This document shows positions 1 through 8,242 of a DNA stretch of 64,000 nt, piece by piece. Numbering within the stretch: the stretch's first letter is position 1; every line of letters begins with the position of its first letter. The stretch spans positions 221,634 to 285,633 of the forward strand of contig OZ248457.1 of NCBI GenBank assembly GCA_965234335.1, in the 5' to 3' direction. This stretch comes from Leadbetterella lacustris. GTDB lineage: Bacteria > Bacteroidota > Bacteroidia > Cytophagales > Spirosomataceae. The position numbers were made by a program, and so were the translations under genes. The notes below the pieces were generated by a model, which was not told the DNA's origin, did no database searches, and saw nothing but the letters and a program-made list of their open reading frames with translations.

Positions 1-924
1 GTAAGTCGTATTTTTTGAAAATTCTTTGTATGAAGCCATCAATAGTTTTACTTCTTCACTGGCCCCCAAATTATCCAAATAATTCAAGATTTTATTGGCT
101 AAAACCCTCTCCATCAATTGTTTTTCTATCAAATCTTTTTCCACAAAATAGTTTTTGATAGACTCGTATTCCAACATAATGGACTTGCTGTACTTCTGGC
201 CGATTTCATTATGGTTTTCCAATAATGCCTCAGCAAAATGACCAAATTCGTAAGATTTATTTTGGGTTTTGGCTTGAAAAGTCTTCAGCTGAAATCTTTG
301 AAATTCAATCTCACTGAAGTTTTTATGAAAATTTAAAAAACCAAGTTCTAGAATACTGTATTTTCCGTATAAATCAGCTCTTTGAAGCGAATAAAAATCT
401 TCGCTTACTTTACTCCTATAGTTCGCTAACAAGGCAATTTGTTCGTCGTAAAGATATTTCGTAAGGTCAAAAAAACCTTTTTTCGAAATTTTTTTTAGTT
501 TTTCTAATTCATAATCCCAATCTTTCTCCAGCTCAAACTTTTTCTTTTGCTCTAAAAGATATACCCATTTTTCAGAACCTTTTCCCTTAATTTTTAGACT
601 GTTATCAAAATCCAGATAATCCGAGGTTAGAATTATATCGTCATCAGGTTCTATTTTCCAAAGAAAAAAGCCCTCATCGCCAATATTGATGTCACAGTAT
701 GAAATTTCATCCAAGGTTATTTCAGAATAAAAGCTGCCATTTTTATCAACTTTTAGTTCTAAATCAAGGGGGTTTTCTACCCAATTTCTGTAAATGGTTA
801 TAGAAATTTTGGTTTCGGGGAAGTTCTTAATGTTTCCAGAAAACTTAAAAAAAGATTGCCCAGAAACCCCAATAAAAGCAAATATGGAGATAAAAGTAAA
901 GTAAAATGTAGCGTATTTTTTCAT
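1..924 (-). CDS. Secreted protein, N-terminal part (TlpA/DUF4369-like), partial
   Basis: The frame is open from an ATG at 924 to the window edge, giving 308 codons without a stop, so the C-terminus lies outside. The protein begins with a signal peptide (MKKYATFYFTFISIFAFIG, then VSGQ) and continues as a beta-rich stretch (about residues 25-105) followed by a charged helical region with many Lys and Glu. This layout resembles Bacteroidota thiol:disulfide interchange proteins that carry a DUF4369-like N-terminal domain before a thioredoxin fold, but no CxxC motif is in the visible part, so that assignment is inference. The start lies 1 nt after the stop of the upstream phosphatase gene, so the two are probably co-transcribed. 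Confidence 0.7.
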   Translation of the reverse strand, partial: MKKYATFYFTFISIFAFIGVSGQSFFKFSGNIKNFPETKISITIYRNWVENPLDLELKVDKNGSFYSEITLDEISYCDINIGDEGFFLWKIEPDDDIILTSDYLDFDNSLKIKGKGSEKWVYLLEQKKKFELEKDWDYELEKLKKISKKGFFDLTKYLYDEQIALLANYRSKVSEDFYSLQRADLYGKYSILELGFLNFHKNFSEIEFQRFQLKTFQAKTQNKSYEFGHFAEALLENHNEIGQKYSKSIMLEYESIKNYFVEKDLIEKQLMERVLANKILNYLDNLGASEEVKLLMASYKEFSKNTTY

Positions 925-925
925 T

Positions 926-1801
926 CTATAATTTTAGATTCTGGTAAACTTCCATCAGAATTCCATCTTTTAAGCCCAAATCTGGCACGAACATTTTGGT
1001 TGATTTAGCCCAATTCATTGCCGAGAAATAGATTTCTGATGCGTATTCTATCACATCCGCTCTATCAGGATTCATTTTCAGTTTATTTACTTTTTCTTCA
1101 ATCGTAAACTGATTCAGGTATTTCAATGCTTCTTCCAATTTCTGAATATCTGCCAATCCATTCTTGTCCTTGTCTAAAAACTCAAACAATTTAGAAATAT
1201 TGCCTCCAGTTCCGATAGCTATAATATCCGTTCGGTTGTGTACGTTTTCTTGGATCCAATGATGCATTTTTTTCCAAACATCCTTGTTCACCTTCCCCTC
1301 CATTAGTCTTACGGAGCCTATTTTGAAAGACTGAGATGTTTCCTTTACTTTTCCATTATAAATATTAAGCTCTGTACTACCTCCGCCAACATCTATATGC
1401 AGATAAGTTTTATTGTTTTCCAGCTCATGTACAATCACATTATTGATCATTTCTGCCTCTTTTTCACCAGAAATCAAATTGATGGTCATGCCCAGTTCGA
1501 GTTTAACTCTTTCGCAGATATTTAGGCCATTTTCTGCCTCTCTAAGAGCGGAAGTAGCACAGATTAGGTAGGCATCGACCTCATGCAATTCCATCAAAAG
1601 TTTATAAACTGTAAGTAGTTTTTTGATTCTAGCCTCGCTCTCATAATGTATTTTACCTGAAGAAAAAACGTCGTGGCCAAGTCTAAGTGCAAATCTAACA
1701 TATTCTATTTTTTTGAATGAAATTTTCCCCTCATCGTTCAAAACCGAGGAAATTTGCATTCGGGCTGCGTTGGAACCAATGTCTATAGCTGCTATCTTCA
1801 T
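926..1801 (-). CDS. Ppx/GppA family phosphatase (exopolyphosphatase-like)
   Basis: This 291-residue protein has the ASKHA-fold phosphate loops of the Ppx/GppA family: IDIGSNAARMQIS at about residues 6-18 and HIDVGGGSTELNI at about 133-146. Family members hydrolyse polyphosphate or pppGpp in the cytoplasm. At about 290 residues it is the short single-module form common in Bacteroidota, lacking the C-terminal HD-like domain of the long E. coli enzymes, so whether polyP or pppGpp is the substrate cannot be told. It is divergently transcribed from the PAP2-like gene and is followed with a 1-nt gap by the partial secreted protein. Confidence 0.88.
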   Translation of the reverse strand: MKIAAIDIGSNAARMQISSVLNDEGKISFKKIEYVRFALRLGHDVFSSGKIHYESEARIKKLLTVYKLLMELHEVDAYLICATSALREAENGLNICERVKLELGMTINLISGEKEAEMINNVIVHELENNKTYLHIDVGGGSTELNIYNGKVKETSQSFKIGSVRLMEGKVNKDVWKKMHHWIQENVHNRTDIIAIGTGGNISKLFEFLDKDKNGLADIQKLEEALKYLNQFTIEEKVNKLKMNPDRADVIEYASEIYFSAMNWAKSTKMFVPDLGLKDGILMEVYQNLKL

Positions 1802-1870
1802 TTAAAACCTTTTTTTATTTCAATTGCAAAAATATGTATATTTTTGGAATACAATTACTCAAATCAAATA

Positions 1871-2452
1871 TTGAAGACACTCGCAAAGATTATTTCTACT
1901 GTTGGCAATCCCCTCACTTTGGCCCTTTTTTTTGGTTTTTATCTGTTTTATTTGAAAAAAGACAATCCAACCCAAAGAAATTTACCTTTGTTTTTTATGC
2001 TTTCGGTGGTTATTCCAATAGGCGTTTATGTAGGTTATAATGTCAGAAAAAAAAGATTTGCTGATTACGACGTTTCTGACAGAAATAAACGCAAAGGCGT
2101 TTATAAGGTTCTTATAACTGTATTTTTTGGATTAAATGTAATATTTTATGTTTTTGATTTTGACATAAAGGGTAAGCTTTTGGTAACTACCTTTCTTGTG
2201 CATTCTTTGAATAGCTACTTTATAAATCAACGTATCAAAATATCTATGCATACGAGCTATAATTTTCTATTTTCGTTTTTTTTCTACCCAATCAATCATG
2301 AAATTAGTATATTTTTGTTTTTGTTCGGTTTTCTGAATGCTTGGTCTCGTTTGGAATTGTCTAGGCATAAAACCATTGAGGTTATTGTGGGTTTTATCAC
2401 AGGTGTACTCATAGGAGGTTTATATTTGTATTTTTTTAACCTTTTTGTATGA
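1871..2452 (+). CDS. PAP2-like membrane phosphatase (divergent)
   Basis: A 193-residue polytopic membrane protein if the TTG at 1871 is used; the only in-frame ATG upstream (1754) would extend the frame into the divergent ppx gene. The TTG start gives LKTLAKIISTVGNPLTLALF, similar in shape to the start of Bacteroidota PAP2-related proteins (inference). Near the C-terminus SRLELSRHKTIEVIVG matches the last PAP2 signature (SRx5H) with Glu in place of the usual Asp, and MHTS sits where PSGH is expected, so the active site is divergent. The substrate is unknown; relatives dephosphorylate lipid phosphates. The stop overlaps the ybeY start as ATGA, which indicates translational coupling. Confidence 0.68.
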   Translation: MKTLAKIISTVGNPLTLALFFGFYLFYLKKDNPTQRNLPLFFMLSVVIPIGVYVGYNVRKKRFADYDVSDRNKRKGVYKVLITVFFGLNVIFYVFDFDIKGKLLVTTFLVHSLNSYFINQRIKISMHTSYNFLFSFFFYPINHEISIFLFLFGFLNAWSRLELSRHKTIEVIVGFITGVLIGGLYLYFFNLFV

Positions 2453-2871
2453 TAAATTTTAATATTGAAACGGATGGTTTCAAAGTATTGGACATTCGTA
2501 AGAAAAAATCTTGGATCAAAGACCTTGTAAAAGAACAAGGTTTCAAATTGGGTGAGCTGAGTTACATATTTTTGAACGACGAAGGACTTCATAAAATCAA
2601 TTTAGAGTATCTCAAACACGATACTTATACGGATATTATTACATTTGATAATTCTGAAGACGAGGATGTGATTGAAGGCGATATTTTTATAAGTGTTGAA
2701 AGAATTGCTGAAAATGCGAAGAAATTCAAGGTAGATTTTGAGATTGAACTTACTAGAGTAATGGCACATGGCGTGCTTCATCTCTGTGGATATCTCGACA
2801 AAAAGCCTGATGACGTAAAACTGATGCGTGAAATGGAAGATAATTATGTAGCGAAATATGGCGAATTTTAA
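2449..2871 (+). CDS. ybeY: rRNA maturation RNase YbeY
   Basis: A 140-residue YbeY/UPF0054 protein, a zinc-dependent endoribonuclease for 16S rRNA 3'-end maturation and ribosome quality control. TDIITFD and EGDIFIS are typical conserved segments, and the metal-site region reads HGVLHLCGYLDKK at about residues 107-119. The first two His ligands are present; the third position, usually His in the YDH form, is occupied by the DKK segment, as I recall for other Bacteroidota members. The start overlaps the PAP2-like stop (ATGA), and the C-terminus overlaps the following GMC gene by 14 nt in another frame. Confidence 0.92.
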   Translation: MINFNIETDGFKVLDIRKKKSWIKDLVKEQGFKLGELSYIFLNDEGLHKINLEYLKHDTYTDIITFDNSEDEDVIEGDIFISVERIAENAKKFKVDFEIELTRVMAHGVLHLCGYLDKKPDDVKLMREMEDNYVAKYGEF

Positions 2872-4564
2872 CATTGATTTAGAGAAATCTATTACCTACG
2901 ATGCCATAGTGATTGGCTCAGGTATATCGGGAGGCTGGGCTGCCAAAGAGCTTTGTGAGAAAGGCTTGAAAACCTTGGTTCTGGAGAGAGGAAGAGATAT
3001 AAAGCACGTTTCTGATTATCCAACTGCAATGGCCAATCCATGGGATCTTCCGCATAGAGGTCGAGAGACTTTTGTGGAGAAAGATAAAAACCCTATCGTG
3101 AACAAATGCTATGCCTACGACGAGGCCACCCATCATTTTTTTGTAAAAGACGATGAACATCCTTATGTCCAAGAAAAACCTTTCGATTGGATAAGAGGCT
3201 ATCAAGTTGGTGGTAAATCGCTGATTTGGGCGAGACAAACCCAAAGAATGTCTGACGCTGAATTTGAAGGCCCAGCAAGAGACGGTTTTGCGATAGATTG
3301 GCCCATTCGATACAATGATCTTGCCCCGTGGTACAGTCATGTGGAGCGTTTTGCTGGCATAAGTGGCAATAAAGACGGTATTCCAACTTTACCCGATGGC
3401 GAATTTCTGAAACCTTGGGAGCTAAACTGTGTGGAAAAACACATTAAAGGAAGAATTGAGCAAAAGTTTAAAGATAGACGCGTGATAATTGGCAGATGTG
3501 CTCACTTAACCGAGCCAAATCAAATCCACCTAGACCAAGGCCGTGGAAAATGCCAAGCTAGACATTTATGTTACCGGGGCTGTCCTTATGGTGGATATTT
3601 TTCTTCCAATTCATCAACACTTCCTTGGGCTGCAAAAACAGGAAATTTGACACTAAGGCCCGATTCTGTAGTGCATTCGATTATTTATGACGAAAAAACA
3701 CAAAAGGCATCAGGAGTAAAAGTTATTGATGCCAAAACCAAAGAGGAGCATATTTTTAAGGCAAAAATTATTTTCTTAAATGCGGCTTGTTTAAATTCGA
3801 ATTTGGTGCTTTTAAACTCCGTTTCAAGTCGTTTTCCGAACGGTTTGGGCAACGATTCTGGTGTTTTGGGTAAATATATTGCTTTTCACCAATATCGTGG
3901 CCAAGGATCTGCAAGTTATGAGGGTTTTGAGGATCAATACTATTTTGGAAGACGACCAACGAGTGCATTTATGCCCAATTTCAGAAATCTTCATAAACAA
4001 GAAATGGATTTTCAGAGAGGATATATGGTGGCATTTTCTGCTGGTAGAGGTCAAGGAATGCCTTCTGAAGAGGATTTTGGTACTAAGTTCAAAGAAAACA
4101 AAAGCAAACCGGGACCATGGGGTATTTACATTCAGATGCAGGGCGAGTCGATTCCCAGAGAAAGTAATTATGTGAAATTATCCGACCAACATGATGCTTG
4201 GGGCATTCCTCAATTGGCGATAGATATTGATTATCACGAAAATGACCTGAAAATGACCAAGGATTTCATGAGTACTGCAGAAGAAATGTTGACTTTGGCG
4301 GGTTGTACAAATATAAATATGTTTGATAGCAATCAAAACCCTGGCCTAGATATACATGAAATGGGTGGAGCTCGAATGGGAAAAGACCCTAAACAGTCAA
4401 TTCTTAATGAATGGAATCAGATACATACCTGCAAAAATGTCTTTGTTACAGACGGTGCAGCAATGACTTCTATAGGTAATCAAAATCCGTCTCTTACATT
4501 TATGGCTTTGACAGCTCGGGCGGCAAACTATGCTGTTGATGCATTAAAAAGGCAGGATCTTTAG
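2858..4564 (+). CDS. GMC family oxidoreductase (gluconate/sugar dehydrogenase-like flavoprotein)
   Basis: A 568-residue FAD enzyme of the glucose-methanol-choline family. The dinucleotide-binding loop VIGSGISGG is at about residues 18-26, and the C-terminal active-site segments are IHEMGGARMG and GNQNPSLTFMALTARAAN. A Cys cluster (GKCQARHLCYRGCP) falls near the middle, in a region where FAD-dependent glucose dehydrogenases bind an Fe-S cluster; whether it does here is inference. A close paralogue lies at 61662-63377 with the same MANFNID start, which supports this ATG although it sits inside ybeY. No subunit-3 gene accompanies this copy and there is no visible Tat or Sec signal, so it may be cytoplasmic or share the partner of the paralogue. 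Confidence 0.9.
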   Translation: MANFNIDLEKSITYDAIVIGSGISGGWAAKELCEKGLKTLVLERGRDIKHVSDYPTAMANPWDLPHRGRETFVEKDKNPIVNKCYAYDEATHHFFVKDDEHPYVQEKPFDWIRGYQVGGKSLIWARQTQRMSDAEFEGPARDGFAIDWPIRYNDLAPWYSHVERFAGISGNKDGIPTLPDGEFLKPWELNCVEKHIKGRIEQKFKDRRVIIGRCAHLTEPNQIHLDQGRGKCQARHLCYRGCPYGGYFSSNSSTLPWAAKTGNLTLRPDSVVHSIIYDEKTQKASGVKVIDAKTKEEHIFKAKIIFLNAACLNSNLVLLNSVSSRFPNGLGNDSGVLGKYIAFHQYRGQGSASYEGFEDQYYFGRRPTSAFMPNFRNLHKQEMDFQRGYMVAFSAGRGQGMPSEEDFGTKFKENKSKPGPWGIYIQMQGESIPRESNYVKLSDQHDAWGIPQLAIDIDYHENDLKMTKDFMSTAEEMLTLAGCTNINMFDSNQNPGLDIHEMGGARMGKDPKQSILNEWNQIHTCKNVFVTDGAAMTSIGNQNPSLTFMALTARAANYAVDALKRQDL

Positions 4565-4631
4565 ATTTATAAAAATGGTACAGTGAAACTTATTCCAAGT
4601 AAAGACGATTTATAATTATTTATTCAAAAAA

Positions 4632-5468
4632 ATGTTCAGAAAGTTATTTGGTTTACTTTTAATTGTTTTCTGCCTTAGTTCTTGTTTCAAAAAGTATATT
4701 GTTACGGAGAAAGAAATAAGACAGCATTACGACACCCTGGCTTTTAAACCCAATTATAAGGTCCAAAAGGGACCTGATTACAAGCTTTTTACGGCCACTT
4801 TTGGAGACGATACATTACCACCTGTTTTGTTTATTCACGGTGCTCCTGGGCGTTGGGAAGGCTTTAGAAAACAGTTAGATGACACCAGTTTTCATTCAAA
4901 GTATCATCTCCTGGCACCTGATAGACCCGGGTATGGTTTTTCATATTACAAGAAAAAATACCGAAAAACCACAATTGAAAAACAAGCCGAACTTTTAGAA
5001 AAAACTTTGGAACTCAACAAGTCTTTCAAAAAAACCATAATAGTAAGTAGAAGTTATGGTGCACCCATTGGGGCATATATGGTGGCACAAAACCCATCGA
5101 AGTTCGAAAAACTTATAATGATGGCTCCCGCTATTGACCCAGACGCCGAAAAATTCTTCAAGTTTTCGAAATATGGTAAATGGCCAGTCCTACGATGGCT
5201 CATTCCGAACCGATTTGTGACTGCCACTGACGAAAAATATGACCACGTGAAGGAATTGAGGAGAATAGAGCCTATTTGGGAGAAAATAAATATCCCAACT
5301 GTAGTGATGTATGGTGGAAAAGATTGGGTGGTTACGCCTGAAAACTTTGATTATGCCAAACGCAAAATTGGTAGCGATTCTACCAAAAAATATATTTTCA
5401 TTCCCGAAGCAGGCCACAGAATTAGTAGGTCGCATGCCGAATTACTTAAGCAGGAAATTGTAAATTAG
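4632..5468 (+). CDS. Alpha/beta hydrolase, lipoprotein
   Basis: A 278-residue protein with a lipoprotein signal (LLLIVFCLSSC, lipobox Cys at about 18), so it should be anchored in the envelope. The alpha/beta hydrolase fold is shown by the oxyanion segment FIHGAPG, a nucleophile elbow VSRSYGA with the first Gly of GxSxG replaced by Ser, the acid in YGGKDWV and a C-terminal His in EAGHRIS. The substrate is not predictable. It follows the GMC gene by 67 nt on the same strand and may be read through from it. About 336 nt without a gene follow. Confidence 0.85.
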   Translation: MFRKLFGLLLIVFCLSSCFKKYIVTEKEIRQHYDTLAFKPNYKVQKGPDYKLFTATFGDDTLPPVLFIHGAPGRWEGFRKQLDDTSFHSKYHLLAPDRPGYGFSYYKKKYRKTTIEKQAELLEKTLELNKSFKKTIIVSRSYGAPIGAYMVAQNPSKFEKLIMMAPAIDPDAEKFFKFSKYGKWPVLRWLIPNRFVTATDEKYDHVKELRRIEPIWEKINIPTVVMYGGKDWVVTPENFDYAKRKIGSDSTKKYIFIPEAGHRISRSHAELLKQEIVN

Positions 5469-5804
5469 ATATTATCAAACGCTTGCAACTAATATTTTTT
5501 CTCAACAAAAACGAATTATCTTCTTTTGAGAAAAATTTGAAAAAATGCAATCCAATCTAGCGTAAAATAGTTAATTGTCATTTATAACTTTGTTGAGAAG
5601 ATGAGCTTTTAGATTCGAATACCGACTTCCCATTTTTTTTCAATAAATAAGCCTAATTTTGCAATTAAATGATGGAAAATCCCAAGTGAATTTCTTGAAT
5701 TCTAACCGATAATTATTACCTTTAACCCATTGAATATTAAATAAATAAGAGAAATTTGGATTGAAATAAATCCATTTCACTATATTTGGTAAAATGATGT
5801 ATAA
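5469..5804 (+). other. Intergenic region with promoter-like motifs only
   Basis: No open frame of note on the plus strand. Three boxes fit the Bacteroidota -7 consensus TAnnTTTG: TAACTTTG at 5585-5592, TAATTTTG at 5654-5661 and TATATTTG at 5781-5788. Only the last has a well-placed upstream TTTG. Nothing else is recognisable. Confidence 0.4.
5755..5788 (+). promoter_or_regulatory. Putative Bacteroidota-type promoter of the OmpA-like gene
   Basis: TTTG at 5755-5758, a 22-nt spacer and TATATTTG at 5781-5788, 16 nt before the ATG at 5805. It matches the TTTG/TAnnTTTG pattern known for the Bacteroidota primary sigma factor, with a slightly long spacer. Confidence 0.45.
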
Positions 5805-6209
5805 ATGAAAACTATCCTCGCCATTTTGTTTTTCGCTTGCAGTACGTCTTTCGGGCAAGAAATGAAAGAGATTGTAAAAAGTATATATTTTGGTGGCGGC
5901 AGTTATCATGTCGATCAAAATCAAGCCCAGCAATTGTCTGATTTGGTAAATAGTTTAAATAATTTAGAGTATTACGAGATAAATATCATGAGCCACACCG
6001 ACCCCATCGGTGGGCGTCAATTTAACGAATATTTGAGTAAAATGCGTAGTCAATCTGCCATAAACCTATTAAAAACACTCGATATTCCACAAGAAAAAAT
6101 AAGGTTTAAAGACTTTGCTTTTGAAGCTCCAGCCTACGACAACAACACTTGGGAAGGTCGAGCTCGAAACCGAAGAGTAGATATTCAGTTCAAGCCAATT
6201 GTGTTTTAG
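5805..6209 (+). CDS. OmpA-family periplasmic/outer-membrane domain protein
   Basis: A 134-residue protein with a signal peptide (MKTILAILFFACSTSFGQ) followed by a single OmpA C-terminal (peptidoglycan-binding) domain: an IYFGGGSYHVD strand, then SHTDPIGGRQFNEYLSKMR and a closing GRARNRRVDIQF. The S/HTDxxG and RARNRRVxI signatures are those that contact diaminopimelate in OmpA-like domains. There is no beta-barrel, so it is a free-standing module. The first conserved segment is shortened relative to longer OmpA proteins. It is followed by a bidirectional terminator shared with the convergent gene. Confidence 0.85.
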   Translation: MKTILAILFFACSTSFGQEMKEIVKSIYFGGGSYHVDQNQAQQLSDLVNSLNNLEYYEINIMSHTDPIGGRQFNEYLSKMRSQSAINLLKTLDIPQEKIRFKDFAFEAPAYDNNTWEGRARNRRVDIQFKPIVF

Positions 6210-6252
6210 AAATCGGCTATTTTTGTATTTAACAATTTAAACACAATAGGAA

Positions 6253-6280
6253 AAATCGAAATAGTTTCCTATTTCGATTT
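6253..6280. terminator. Bidirectional terminator hairpin
   Basis: A perfect 12-bp stem AAATCGAAATAG / CTATTTCGATTT with a TTTC loop lies between the convergent OmpA-like and 6298-6684 genes. Confidence 0.7.
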
Positions 6281-6297
6281 AACTTAAAGGTTTCTTT

Positions 6298-6684
6298 TTA
6301 TATAACCTTCGGAATATCAACTACTTCTTCCCCAATCTGTTCAGCATGCATTAAATCTTTTGTATCCCACAAATATTTAAACACTGTAACAGCTTGGTCT
6401 ATCCTCCGAATCTTTTGTTCTGCACGTATATCTGAATTTCCAGAAAGAATTTCCTTTATTTCAGTGGCTGCCAGTAAAAATGCCTGCTGCTCAACATCTG
6501 ATTTGTACATGAACTCCACATTTGAAGTTTTGTATGTGTGTACCACTCCTTTAAATACTTCCCAAGGATTTTCTGTAACAAACGAAATGGATTTTACGCT
6601 AGTTCTGCCTTCTGAAGCAAAAGATTGTAGTCCTAACAAACTTAAACCTAGAATAATAACGAATGAGGATGCTAATTTTTTCAT
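6298..6684 (-). CDS. Small secreted protein of unknown function
   Basis: A 128-residue protein with a clear signal peptide (SSFVIILGLSLLGLQSFASE, cleavage probably after the ASA-like FAS). The mature part is mostly helical, with no Cys, no transmembrane segment and no motif I recognise. It stands alone, convergent with the OmpA-like gene and with about 480 nt of non-coding DNA upstream. Confidence 0.65.
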   Translation of the reverse strand: MKKLASSFVIILGLSLLGLQSFASEGRTSVKSISFVTENPWEVFKGVVHTYKTSNVEFMYKSDVEQQAFLLAATEIKEILSGNSDIRAEQKIRRIDQAVTVFKYLWDTKDLMHAEQIGEEVVDIPKVI

Positions 6685-7162
6685 GATATATTTGTTTTTA
6701 ATTGATTGTTTGGTTCTTTGACCTAAGAAACAATATTCAGTTTAGTGCTTGATAATCAGTTTTCTACCGATCTCTTCTTTTGATCTACCAACGCTTAGTT
6801 ATTTTCTACAAAATTATTTCGAAACAAAGTTCAAAACTTCGTCACAACCTACGATCAACGCACTTGGTTGCCCATATCAATTTTCACGTTACGCCAATCG
6901 TTTCTGATTTGAACCAAAAGATTATCATTTAAAGAGCCAAAGTAGTTTAAAACTAAATTTAAACACAGCAGTTTCGGCAGAATTACGCCCAAACTATTAG
7001 AAAAATATAGTTACGAAAATAGAAAACCCAAATTGCCAAATTGTTCAAAGAACATAGTTAACCACGTTTCGAAATTGCTAGGCAAAGCCTTTTTTGAAAA
7101 ATAAACAAAAAACAGCCATGAAAATTTATTAATTTTGCAGTAAATATGAAGAAACTCGAGAA
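6685..7162. other. Long intergenic region, nothing recognised
   Basis: 478 nt between the divergent 6298-6684 gene and pdxA. Short frames are all interrupted. The only signal I can point to is a -7-like TAATTTTG at 7130-7137, 25 nt before the pdxA ATG, without a good -33 box. A long 5' leader or a small RNA cannot be excluded. Confidence 0.4.
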
Positions 7163-8242
7163 ATGGAAAATGAATTTTTGCCCAAAATAGGAATCACACT
7201 TGGCGATATAAATGGCATAGGCCCAGAAGTACTTTTGAAAGCCTTGGCTACACAAAGAGTAAACAAAATATGCATACCTATAGTCTATGGATCGGGTAAA
7301 CATCTTGCTAAATACAAGCAATATGTGGATTTACAGCAATGGCAATATGTGACCATTAACGAACCCAAGCAGGCCAATCAAAGAAACTCGAATTTAATTA
7401 ATTGCGGAAAAGGCGATTTTTTTGATATCCAATTAGGAAAACTTGATCCCAAGGCTGGTCAATTGGCCTTTGAATGTCTAAAAAGAGCGACCGATGATCT
7501 CAAAAAAGGCGAAATAGACGGCCTTGTGACTGCTCCTATTTCAAAGGAAAATATTCAAAGCGAAACATTTAAATTTCTTGGCCATACCGAATATTTGGCG
7601 AAAGAATTTGAAAAAAAGCAGGTATTGATGTTCATGATTTCTGAGGACATCAGAATAGGGGTTGTTACGGGTCATATTCCGATAGACTTGGTTAAAAAGA
7701 CGCTTTCAAAAGAACTCATAACCGCTAAGCTGAAAATCATGATAGAATCTTTGAAGATTGATTTCGGCGTTTCTAAACCTAAGATTGCTGTTCTTGGACT
7801 GAATCCTCATGCAGGTGAGAACGGCCTATTAGGTGATGAGGAGATAAATATCATAAACCCAGTTATAGAAGAGTTTAAGAAACAAGGAAATTTGATAATG
7901 GGTCCTTTTCCTACTGATGGATTCTTTGCAACCGGAAACTTTAAGAAATTTGACGGTATTTTGGCCATGTATCACGACCAAGGCCTTACGCCTTTCAAAA
8001 TGTTAGCTTTTGACACGGGTGTTAATTTTACTGCCGGTATTATGGGTATCAGAACGTCCCCTGATCACGGTACAGGTTTTGATATAGCAGGAAAAAACAT
8101 AGCAGATCCCAGTTCTATGCTCCATGCCATCTATGCGGCAGTAGATATTTCTAAGAAAAGAAAGGAGTATATAGATTTAGAAACAAACGCACTGAAACAC
8201 CAGAAAATAGATATAGATAGCCTTAGAAAAGAGAAAAATTAG
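7163..8242 (+). CDS. pdxA: 4-hydroxythreonine-4-phosphate dehydrogenase PdxA
   Basis: A 359-residue cytoplasmic NAD-dependent, metal-dependent dehydrogenase of the DXP-dependent pyridoxal 5'-phosphate pathway. It oxidises 4-phosphohydroxy-L-threonine. Diagnostic segments are GITLGDINGIGPEV at the N-terminus, GHTEYLAKEF (metal His), GLNPHAGENG, MYHDQGL (second metal His) and RTSPDHGTGFDIAG (third). Length is normal for the family. Its 3' end overlaps the convergent recombinase gene by 4 nt. Confidence 0.96.
   Translation: MENEFLPKIGITLGDINGIGPEVLLKALATQRVNKICIPIVYGSGKHLAKYKQYVDLQQWQYVTINEPKQANQRNSNLINCGKGDFFDIQLGKLDPKAGQLAFECLKRATDDLKKGEIDGLVTAPISKENIQSETFKFLGHTEYLAKEFEKKQVLMFMISEDIRIGVVTGHIPIDLVKKTLSKELITAKLKIMIESLKIDFGVSKPKIAVLGLNPHAGENGLLGDEEINIINPVIEEFKKQGNLIMGPFPTDGFFATGNFKKFDGILAMYHDQGLTPFKMLAFDTGVNFTAGIMGIRTSPDHGTGFDIAGKNIADPSSMLHAIYAAVDISKKRKEYIDLETNALKHQKIDIDSLRKEKN

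Noticed and set aside
1754..1870. Upstream ATG extension of the PAP2-like gene
   Set aside because: It lies inside the divergent ppx gene and gives an unlike N-terminus; the TTG at 1871 fits the family better.
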